Assembly (NCBI RefSeq): GCF_001879715.1
Contig: NZ_MNBW01000008.1
Location: 124,001-188,000, forward strand
DNA length: 64,000 nt
From: Nioella nitratireducens
GTDB lineage: Bacteria > Pseudomonadota > Alphaproteobacteria > Rhodobacterales > Rhodobacteraceae
Reading direction: 5' to 3'
Under the pieces are notes generated by a model that saw only the letters and a list, made by a program, of their open reading frames with translations, ran no database searches and was not told where the DNA came from. The number at the start of each line of letters is the position of its first letter. Position 1 is the first letter of the stretch. Positions 1-8,100 of the stretch are shown piece by piece. The translations under genes and the position numbers were made by a program.

Positions 1-579
1 TTCGTGGGCCAGTTGACCACCGAGGCCATCGACGAAATCCGCATCACCTATAACGGGGTCGCCAAGGATCTGAACCTTGAGGCGCTGAACTGTGGCGTGA
101 TCGCGGGGATCATGAAGGCGGTGAACCCGGATGTGAACATGGTGTCGGCGCCGGTCATCGCGCGCGAGCGTGGGATCGAGATTTCCACCACCACGCAGGA
201 CAAGTCCGGGGCCTTCGAGGGCTATATCCGGCTGGAAGTGGTCACGCCGGAACGCACCCGTTCGATCGCGGGCACCGTGTTCTCGGACGGCAAGCCGCGC
301 TTCATCCAGATCAAGGGCATCAATATCGACGCCGAGGTGGGGGCGCATATGCTCTACACCACGAATGACGATATTCCGGGCATTATCGGGACGCTTGGCC
401 AGACCATGGGTGAAAACGGCGTGAACATCGCCAACTTTACCCTCGGGCGGTCGGGTGCCGGGCGCGAGGCCATCGCGCTGCTGTACCTGGATGCACAGCC
501 CCCTGCGGATGTGCTGGAAAAGCTGCGCCAGACCGGCATGTTCCGCCAAGTTGCGCCGATGCAGTTCGACGCCGCCTGA
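1..579 (+). CDS. serA: D-3-phosphoglycerate dehydrogenase, C-terminal part (cut by left edge)
   Basis: The reading frame is open from the first base, so only the last 192 codons are present and the NAD-binding catalytic core lies outside the window. What remains is the regulatory end of a long-type SerA: an intervening (ASB-like) domain, then a C-terminal ACT domain over about the last 75 residues with the typical DIPGIIG...GVNIANF pattern. SerA oxidises 3-phosphoglycerate to 3-phosphohydroxypyruvate, the first step of serine synthesis, in the cytoplasm. In the family the ACT domain binds serine for feedback control; inhibition here is inferred. A strong terminator follows 8 bases after the stop, so serA ends its transcript. 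Confidence 0.93.
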   Translation, partial: FVGQLTTEAIDEIRITYNGVAKDLNLEALNCGVIAGIMKAVNPDVNMVSAPVIARERGIEISTTTQDKSGAFEGYIRLEVVTPERTRSIAGTVFSDGKPRFIQIKGINIDAEVGAHMLYTTNDDIPGIIGTLGQTMGENGVNIANFTLGRSGAGREAIALLYLDAQPPADVLEKLRQTGMFRQVAPMQFDAA

Positions 580-587
580 CTCCTTTG

Positions 588-617
588 AAAGCCCCGGCTA
601 TCCGCGCCGGGGCTTTT
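588..617 (+). terminator. Rho-independent terminator of serA
   Basis: A perfect 10-bp stem (AAAGCCCCGG / CCGGGGCTTT) with a 9-base loop ends in a short T run, directly after the serA stop. The same stem sequence is used after pnp near 61.75 kb. Confidence 0.9.
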
Positions 618-796
618 GGCCAGTTCCCATCCCCGGCGCGCCCGTTGTTCGGACAGATTTCCTATCTGACCAGGCGCGAAGCCCGAAAATAGCGGTTCTG
701 TCCTGGCGCATTGCGGCGCCGACAGAAGGGTGATGGGATCAAACACCGACCGTTTCGGGCTTGCAGGCCCATGCGGTTTCCGCTCAACCTATTGGG

Positions 797-1243
797 ATGA
801 CGCGTGACGACCCGTTCATTCTGGAAACCTTCCTGCCCTACCAACTGGCCGTGGTGGCCGAGAAGGTGAGTCAGGATTACGCCCGCCATTACCGGGATAT
901 GTTTGACCTCAGCCGGGCCGAATGGCGGGTTGTGGCGCATCTCAGCCAGCAACCTTCGGTCTCGGTGCGCGAAATCGCGGCGCGGGCGCATCTGGACAAG
1001 TCGAAGGTCAGCCGCGCGGTGGCACGCTTGGGTGCGGAAGGGTATGTGACAAAGCAGTCCTCGGCCACCGACCGGCGGCTGGTGGTTCTGGCGCTGACCG
1101 ACAAGGGGCGCGACATGCTGGCGGCGCTGACCCCCATTGCGCGGGCCTATGAGGCCGAGGTGATGGACCGGTTGGGCGAAAGTGCCGAGAGTTTCCGCCA
1201 TGCCGTAACGGCGTTGATGGCAGAGCCGGACGAACGGGGTTAG
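797..1243 (+). CDS. MarR-family transcriptional regulator
   Basis: About 148 residues, normal MarR size. The winged helix-turn-helix is visible at about residues 40-105: a recognition-helix stretch with KSKVSRAVARL, then a wing containing ATDRRLVVLALTDKG. It should be a dimeric cytoplasmic DNA-binding protein; the ligand cannot be told. The start at 797 is chosen because it gives the usual N-terminus; a TTG at 761 would add 12 residues and neither has a convincing ribosome-binding site. It lies 70 bases upstream of the thiolase gene on the same strand, so it may control that gene, but no operator palindrome was recognised. Confidence 0.82.
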   Translation: MTRDDPFILETFLPYQLAVVAEKVSQDYARHYRDMFDLSRAEWRVVAHLSQQPSVSVREIAARAHLDKSKVSRAVARLGAEGYVTKQSSATDRRLVVLALTDKGRDMLAALTPIARAYEAEVMDRLGESAESFRHAVTALMAEPDERG

Positions 1244-1313
1244 GCTATCCTTCAAGGGGAATTTGCATGTCGGCCCGCCCCATGGGGGGGGCCGCAACCA
1301 AGGAGGATTGAAA

Positions 1314-2489
1314 ATGACCGATATCGTGATCCTGTCCGGGGCTCGGACGGCGATTGGCACCTTTGGCGGCGCGCTCGCCGCAACGCCGCCGATCGAGCTG
1401 GGCACCGTTGCCGCCAAGGCCGCACTGGAGCGGGCGGGCGTCGATGGCAAGCAGGTCGGCCATGTGGCTTTTGGCCATGTGATCAATACCGAACCTCGGG
1501 ATATGTACCTGTCCCGCGTCGCCGCGATGCAGGCGGGAATTCCCGACAGCACCCCCGCGATGAACGTGAACCGGCTGTGCGGCTCGGGTGCTCAGGCCGT
1601 GGTGTCGGTGGTTCAAAGCCTGATGCTTGGAGACGCCGAGTTCGGCCTGGCCGGCGGGGCCGAGACCATGAGCCGCTCGCCTTACATCCTGCCCGCTGCA
1701 CGCTGGGGCCAGAAGATGGGCGATGCCAGTTCGCAAGACATGATGCTGGGGGCGCTGTCGTGCCCGTTCGGCACCGGTCATATGGGGGTGACGGCCGAAA
1801 ACGTGGCGTCCGAGCATGACATCAGCCGCGAAGCGCAGGATGCCTTCGCCATGGAAAGCCAGGAGCGGGCCGCCAAGGCCATCGCCGAGGGCCGCTTTGC
1901 CGAGCAGATCGCGCCGGTGCAGGTCAAGGTAAAACGCGACATGGTGGATTTCGTCACGGACGAGCACCCCAAGCAGACCAGCCTTGAAAAGCTGGCCGGG
2001 CTGCGGCCGGTGTTTCAGAAGGATGGCAGCGTGACGGCGGGCAATGCCTCGGGCATCAATGACGGGGCCGGAGCGATTGTCATGGCGCGCGCCGAAGCGG
2101 CCGAGGCGGCGGGGTTGAAACCGCGTGCGCGGGTGCTGGGCTATGCCCATGCCGGTGTGCGCCCCGAGGTGATGGGCATCGGCCCGGTGCCTGCGGTGGA
2201 AGACCTGCTCAGGCGCACTGGCCTGTCGGTTACCGATTTCGACGTGATCGAGTCGAACGAAGCCTTTGCCGCGCAGGCGTTGGCGGTGAACAAGGGGTTG
2301 GGCCTCGACCCCGCCAAGGTGAACCCGAATGGCGGCGCGATTGCGCTGGGCCACCCCGTGGGGGCCACCGGCGCAATCCTCGTGGTCAAGGCGATGTACG
2401 AATTGGAGCGGATTGGCGGGTCCAAGGCGCTGATTACCATGTGCATCGGCGGCGGGCAGGGTATCGCGCTGGCCATTGAACGGCTCTAA
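1314..2489 (+). CDS. Acetyl-CoA C-acetyltransferase (thiolase)
   Basis: 391 residues, full thiolase length. It condenses two acetyl-CoA to acetoacetyl-CoA or runs in reverse, feeding polyhydroxybutyrate synthesis or fatty-acid/ketone use. The active-site Cys lies in NRLCGSGAQA near residue 88. The second catalytic region NGGAIALGHPVGATGA and the C-terminal CIGGGQG with its Cys are intact. The ATG at 1314 is preceded by an excellent AAGGAGG at 1300-1306; an upstream ATG at 1263 lacks one. Whether this is the PHB-pathway PhaA or a catabolic AtoB type cannot be decided, because no phaB or phaC is next to it. It ends at a strong terminator. Confidence 0.92.
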   Translation: MTDIVILSGARTAIGTFGGALAATPPIELGTVAAKAALERAGVDGKQVGHVAFGHVINTEPRDMYLSRVAAMQAGIPDSTPAMNVNRLCGSGAQAVVSVVQSLMLGDAEFGLAGGAETMSRSPYILPAARWGQKMGDASSQDMMLGALSCPFGTGHMGVTAENVASEHDISREAQDAFAMESQERAAKAIAEGRFAEQIAPVQVKVKRDMVDFVTDEHPKQTSLEKLAGLRPVFQKDGSVTAGNASGINDGAGAIVMARAEAAEAAGLKPRARVLGYAHAGVRPEVMGIGPVPAVEDLLRRTGLSVTDFDVIESNEAFAAQALAVNKGLGLDPAKVNPNGGAIALGHPVGATGAILVVKAMYELERIGGSKALITMCIGGGQGIALAIERL

Positions 2490-2508
2490 CCCGCCCGTTG
2501 GTGACTGA

Positions 2509-2545
2509 AAAACCCCCGGTGCCAGTGCGGCAACGGGGGTTTTTG
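2509..2545 (+). terminator. Terminator after the thiolase gene
   Basis: A 10-bp stem AAAACCCCCG / CGGGGGTTTT with a 15-base loop, ending in T residues. The flanking A and T runs could also let it serve the opposing gene that ends at 2602. Confidence 0.85.
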
Positions 2546-2601
2546 GGTCCGGCGAGACAGGGGAGAGACACCGCCCCGCCGGACGGGATCGCGCAAATCC
2601 G

Positions 2602-2979
2602 TTAGTCGTTTTCAGCCGACTCTGCCGCGATGCGGGCAAAGATCTGCTGTGCTACGGGGTTTTCGCCACGACCTTGGGACGAGATCACCTCGGTGCCCGA
2701 ATTTTGCAGGAAGGCGACCATCTGCGGGTCTTGGTCTTCCACGGCCTGACGCAGGCGGGCGTTGTAGGCGACCGAGGGGTCGGTGGGGTTGCCGCCGCCG
2801 TTCATGATGAAGGCGATGGTCTGGTGGTCGTTGCGCTGAATGGCGTCTTCCAGGCGGATCAGTTCGGCGGTGGTGTATTGGCCGGGCTGAACGCCAACCG
2901 ACTGGGCCAGTTGCTCGGAGGCAAAGGCGGGGGCTGCGAGGGATGCGACGACTGCGGTTGCAAGAACGATGGATTTCAT
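2602..2979 (-). CDS. Small periplasmic protein of unknown function
   Basis: 125 residues beginning with a clear Sec signal peptide (about residues 1-20, cleavage near AFA-SE). The mature part is hydrophilic, Q- and N-rich, with two roughly parallel stretches: DAIQRNDHQTIAFIMNGG and QAVEDQDPQMVAFLQNSG. These suggest a duplicated helical unit. No cysteines and no membrane segment after the signal. A GAAAGGAAAG ribosome site supports the ATG at 2979. Not recognised as a named family. It is separated from pbpC by about 170 bases. Confidence 0.7.
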   Translation of the reverse strand: MKSIVLATAVVASLAAPAFASEQLAQSVGVQPGQYTTAELIRLEDAIQRNDHQTIAFIMNGGGNPTDPSVAYNARLRQAVEDQDPQMVAFLQNSGTEVISSQGRGENPVAQQIFARIAAESAEND

Positions 2980-3148
2980 GGGTCTTTCCTTTCGGTGCGA
3001 TTGTGGTGGCGGGCGTTTCGTCCGCCGATGACAATCAACCTAAGCGCTGAGTTTCCGTGTTTCACCCAACGAAAGCGGGAAAATAGCGTGATAATGGTGC
3101 GAAAATGCACAGTTGAGGCTGCGAGCGGGACAAGAGCGTCACGCCTGA

Positions 3149-5194
3149 TTACGGCTGCGTGATTTCAAGAAACACCGAGGCCGCCCGACCCGTTGAATCA
3201 ATGACGGTGAGGTCTACGAACCCGGCAGAGGGCGTGCCAAGGTCAACATCGCGAGTCTGTGCGGCCACCTCGACAGGTCGTCCGTTCCACAGCCATGTAT
3301 AGGGCGGTGTCCCCCGCTCCACCCGCGCCATCAGGGGCAGGTCGGGCTGCTGCGCCAGAACCGCGCCATCGGGGGGAAAGGCGATCTCGGGGGCGTCCGG
3401 ATCGGTGCCCACGGAATCGCGCGCCGCGAAATGCTGGAGCGGCAGAGGCAGGGCATCATGGCTGACCGTCAGAGCTGCTTCGGGCGGTGGCGGCAGCGGC
3501 GTCAGACGTGGAGCGACGCGGGAAAACGCCTCGAACAGCAGTGGCGCGGCGACATCGGCCCCGAAGGCGCCGGGAACCGAGGCGCCATCGGCCCGCCCCA
3601 GCCAGACCCCCACCACGTAGCGCCCATCATAGCCCAAGGCCCAAGCGTCGCGGTGGCCATAGCTGGTGCCGGTCTTGTAGGCCAAGCCGTTGCGCGGCGC
3701 ATTGGGCGGCGGAACCATGTCGGACAGGATATCACCCACATACCATGCCGCGACGGGCGAGAGCACTTGCAGCGGGTCGGCGGCACCCCGGCCGGGGCGG
3801 TAGTGCAGTGGCACCAGCTCGCCGCCCGATGCCAGCGCCCCGTAAAGCCGCATCAGGTCTTCCATCGTTACGCCGACCCCGCCAAGGGCCACGGCAAGGC
3901 CGGGTTGGCCCGCTGGCAGTTCCGGCGACATACCCGCGCGGCGCATCCGGGTCATCAGCTCGGCGGGGCTGACCTCTTGCAACAGCGCCACGGCGGGGAT
4001 GTTCAGCGATGCCTGAAGCGCGCGGCGCACCGACAATTCGCCATGAAACATCCGGTCGAAATTTTGCGGGGCGTAGGTGCCAAACCGGGTCGGGCGATCT
4101 TCGATCAGGCTTTCGGGGTGGATCAGGCCGGCCTCGAAGCCCAGCCCGTAGATCAGGGGTTTGAGCGTCGATCCCGGTGAGCGCAGGGCGCGGGTCATAT
4201 CGACGAAGCCCTCGATCGCGGTGTTGTCGTAGCTGGCCGACCCGACAGAGGCCAGGACATCGCCGGTCTGGTGATCCATCACCATGACCGCCGCGTTCAA
4301 CCGCGCGCCCTGACCGCGTACCGCCTCTTGTGCCAGCGCCTGCATCTGGCGTTGCAACAAGGCGTCGATGGTCAGAACGTGCCGGTCCGAGGGTGACTCC
4401 TCTACCATCCGGTCGGCCAGATGCGGAGCGAGCAGGGGGAAGTCATGCCGCTGGTCGGGCAGGGGCTCTTGCAGGGCCCAAGCCACCTCGTCTTGGGTCA
4501 GGACGCCGAAGGACAGCGCCCGGTCCAACACCCGGTCGCGTGCGACATGAGCGTTGTCTGGGTTGCGGTCGGGCCTGCGGGAAGTGGGGGCCTGCGGAAT
4601 GGCGACCAGCAGGGCGGCCTCGGCGGTGGTCAATTGCGCCGGTTCCTGCCCGAACCACGTCAGGGTCGCGGCGCGCACACCCTCGATATTGCCGCCATAG
4701 GGCGCGAGATGCAGGTAGAGAGTCAGGATCTCTTCTTTGGACAGGTGCCGTTCCAGCGCCAAGGCCAACCGGACCTGGCGCAATTTGCCGCTCCATGTGC
4801 CGGTGCCGCTGTCTTCCAGCAAGCGCGCCACCTGCATGGTGATCGTAGAAGCGCCCGAGACGATGCGGCCATGGCTCAGCGCTTGCCACCCGGCACGCGC
4901 CATCGCCCGCCAATCGACGCCGGGATGGGTCCAGAAGCGGCGGTCCTCGAAATTCAGCAGCAAGGTAATGAATTCCGGGTCCACATCGGCAAGGCTGACC
5001 GGCATCCGCCAGCGCCCGTCCTCGACCGTGTAGGCGCGCAGAAGGGTGCCGTTGCGGTCCAGAACCTCGACCGAGGTGGCCGGGATAAGCGGTGGCAGCA
5101 CCGTAGCGTCGATCCAGGCATCGACCCGGTCGCGCCCCAGCCCCACAAGGAACAAGAGCGCGGCAGCCCAGAGAAAACCCCTCGCTCGTGTCAC
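3149..5194 (-). CDS. pbpC: Penicillin-binding protein 1C
   Basis: 681 residues, class A PBP of the 1C type. After an N-terminal membrane anchor (about 5-22) comes a GT51 glycosyltransferase domain with the EDRRFWTHPGVDWRA motif and STITMQVARLLE. The transpeptidase domain has SPGSTLKPLIYG (Ser-x-x-Lys) and YKTGTSYG (KTG box). The last 90 residues match the PBP1C-specific C-terminal domain (BiPBP_C). The enzyme builds and crosslinks glycan strands at the outer face of the inner membrane. The GTG start at 5194 overlaps the stop of the alpha-2-macroglobulin gene by 4 bases, so the two are probably translationally coupled. This pairing is known from E. coli (yfhM-pbpC). Confidence 0.95.
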   Translation of the reverse strand: MTRARGFLWAAALLFLVGLGRDRVDAWIDATVLPPLIPATSVEVLDRNGTLLRAYTVEDGRWRMPVSLADVDPEFITLLLNFEDRRFWTHPGVDWRAMARAGWQALSHGRIVSGASTITMQVARLLEDSGTGTWSGKLRQVRLALALERHLSKEEILTLYLHLAPYGGNIEGVRAATLTWFGQEPAQLTTAEAALLVAIPQAPTSRRPDRNPDNAHVARDRVLDRALSFGVLTQDEVAWALQEPLPDQRHDFPLLAPHLADRMVEESPSDRHVLTIDALLQRQMQALAQEAVRGQGARLNAAVMVMDHQTGDVLASVGSASYDNTAIEGFVDMTRALRSPGSTLKPLIYGLGFEAGLIHPESLIEDRPTRFGTYAPQNFDRMFHGELSVRRALQASLNIPAVALLQEVSPAELMTRMRRAGMSPELPAGQPGLAVALGGVGVTMEDLMRLYGALASGGELVPLHYRPGRGAADPLQVLSPVAAWYVGDILSDMVPPPNAPRNGLAYKTGTSYGHRDAWALGYDGRYVVGVWLGRADGASVPGAFGADVAAPLLFEAFSRVAPRLTPLPPPPEAALTVSHDALPLPLQHFAARDSVGTDPDAPEIAFPPDGAVLAQQPDLPLMARVERGTPPYTWLWNGRPVEVAAQTRDVDLGTPSAGFVDLTVIDSTGRAASVFLEITQP

Positions 5195-8100
5195 TCGGTG
5201 ACAACCACGTGGCCAGAGGCCGTCTGAGCCCGGAAGGCCGGGCGATACATATCCTCGACCGAGGCGGCGGGGTGGTGATAGCTGCCGGGTGTGACCGCGC
5301 GCACGATATAGCCAAGCCGCAGGGTCTGGTCGCCATAAAGGTTCACGGCGGCAAGGAAGCGATCCTGCCGGAACTCTGTATGTTCGGCCACATCGTTGAG
5401 GGCGAGGTCATTCAATGCTCCGATATCGCCGCCCCGCAACAGGTTGGGGTTGTCGATCTCGAACCCCGCCGGCAGTGGGTCAGACACCATCAGCCGAGCG
5501 TCGCGGTCGCTGAAGGGGGTGACGGTCAGAAGTGCCACCAGACGGGTGCCAACCGATACCTGTGATGGATCGGCGGGCAGGCCGTCGAGTGTCAGGTAGC
5601 GGCGGGTGATGCGATAGCCGTTGCCATCGGCCAGCGTTTCCCCCTCGGCCTGACCGTAGCGGGTGAGGGTCAGGGGCTCTGCGCGGTCGCCGGTATTGGT
5701 GAGGGTGCGGGTGGTCTGGTCGCCATCTTCCAGAACCTCCAGCAGCGGGCCATCCACAGGGGTGCCGTTCACGGTTAGCCCGGTCAACCCGCCCCGGTCG
5801 ATCAGGGCATCGGCGGCAAGCAGGCTCCAGACCGCTTCCTGCGTCGAGACCTGCGTGTCGGGCGCGGGCAGGGACAGGGCAAGGTCGTCGAGCGGGATAG
5901 CTTCGGACCCGGCCATTGCCGCAAGTGTCAACAGCCCGGCTGCGTCGCGCCGCCGCGTGCCATAATCGCTGCGCCAGCCGGTGGATTCAGCGGTGATGCT
6001 GCGCGTCTGCATCAACCGATAGCCTTGGCGGAACATCGCGTCGGCGCGCGGCTGGTCGCCATACATCGCCAACGCCGCGCCCAGTTGGCCTAGTGCCAGC
6101 GGGGTGGCAAAGGCATCGGCCTTCACATCGGCATAGTAGCGCAGGTCGCCGATGGCGGCCGCGCCCTCTCGGGCCAGAACCATGAGCGCATAGGCGATGG
6201 ATTCGCCCCCGTCTTCAAAGTCGGGCGCGGTGGCGACATGGTTTCGCAGATTGTCGATGGCCGAGCGGAAGGCGCGGTCGGGAACCGTGTATCCTTCGGC
6301 CCGCGCCCGCGACAGGAAGTCGGCCACATAGGCATCCAGCCAAGCGTCGCCGCCATAGGCCCCCCAGAGTCCAAAGCCCCCGTTTGCCGCCTGATTGACC
6401 AAGATCGCGTCGACGGCGGTTTGGATGCGGGCCGACAAGTCGCCGGCATGGTCGAGATCCAGCGCCTCGGCCACATCGGCCATGTAGAGCAGCGGCATCG
6501 CCTGACTGGTCAGTTGTTCGGTGCAGCCATAGGGGTAGCGGTCGAGCATGTGCAGCAGTCCGGGCGCGTCGAACCGGGCCAGAGGCCCGGCAGACAGAAC
6601 GGCGCGGGCGGTGCCGTCGCGCAGCCCCTGCAACACGGTGGCGTCGAAGGCAAAGCCCTGACCCGCTGCCAGCGTGATGCGCGAGGTCGTGGCCACCACA
6701 GGGTCGTTCGATTGCACCACCAGCCGCAGGGTGCGCGACAGGCGCTGCCCATCCGGGGTGGTCAGCGTGACATTGACCTGCTGTTCGCCCAGTTGATCGC
6801 CCGCCACAAGGGACAGCCGCAACCGTTGAGTTTCCCTGTCCGCAAGCATGACAGAGGTCTGCGTGGCGTCGAGGGAGAGGCCACCCGAACTGGTGATCTC
6901 GATCGGCATCTGCCCGGTCGGTCCTTGGGCATGGGTCACCTCCAACAGCAGGCGGGCGGAATCACCGGGTGCCATAAAGCGCGGCATCGACGCGGTCACC
7001 ACGACCGGGTCGCGCACCAGAACGTCGGTCTGGGCCTGACCGACCCCGGACTCGTTCCAAGCCACGGCCATGACGCGGACAGTGCCGTTAAAGCCGGGGA
7101 TGTCGAAACTCACCCGCGCCAGCCCGTCCGCACCCACAATCACGGGGCCGGAGTGGAAGGCCACCAGTGCCTCGGTCGGAGGCGGGGCCTGCATCCGCAC
7201 CCCGGCGGTGGCGTCCCCGCCCTGCCGGATCGTGCCGGGGTCACCGCCGCTGGCGATGAACCGTCCGTAGAGGTCGCGGATGCCGACGCCAAGGCGCCGC
7301 TGGCCGAAATAGTGCCCCATCGGATCGGGTGACTGAAAGCCGGTAAGGTTCAGGATGCCCACGTCCACCGCCGCGATGCTGGCATAGACGGTCTCGCCCG
7401 GTGCGGCGTTTTCCACGCGCAGGGCAACCTCCAGCGGACTACGGGGGGCAGAGGTTTCCGGAGCCTCCAACGCAACGTCAAGCGCATGAGAGGCCGGGTT
7501 GACGCTGGCATGGGCCAGCCCGAGGGAACGGGCGGGAGTCTGGGGCGGCAGGCCGTCAAGTGGCCGCAGCAGCGTCGCGGTCACATAGGCCCCAGTGCCC
7601 CAGTCCGCAGTGACCGCAAGCGGGAAGGTGTCGGGCGTGTCGCCGATGGTGACGAATTCCTGATGGATCAGCCGGTTCGACATGACCCGGATCAGGACCA
7701 GCCCGCCAGAGCGCGGCACGATGCGCAGCCGCGCCTCGTCGCCGACATCATAGCTGTCGGCATCGAGCGACAGGTCCAGCATATCCGGCGTGCCGGTGCT
7801 GTCGCCGGTTGCGTACCATCCGGCACTGAAGCCGACCGAACTGGCTGTGTAGTCACCCTCGGTGCTTTCCACCCGCAATTCGTACCGGCCCCAGTCGGCT
7901 GGGGCGGCGATGGTGGTGGGCGCTGTGCGAATCGTCGCGTCTCCGGTGGCGATGCGAGTCCGGGTGGTGACCGGTTCCCACGACCAACGGCCATTTTGCG
8001 AATACCATTGGTATCGGCGTTCGACGCGGTTGAGCGTCCAGCGGACCGGCAGGGCATCGGCCCCCACGGCGATCAGGTTGAACTGGGCCTCTGTCGCTTC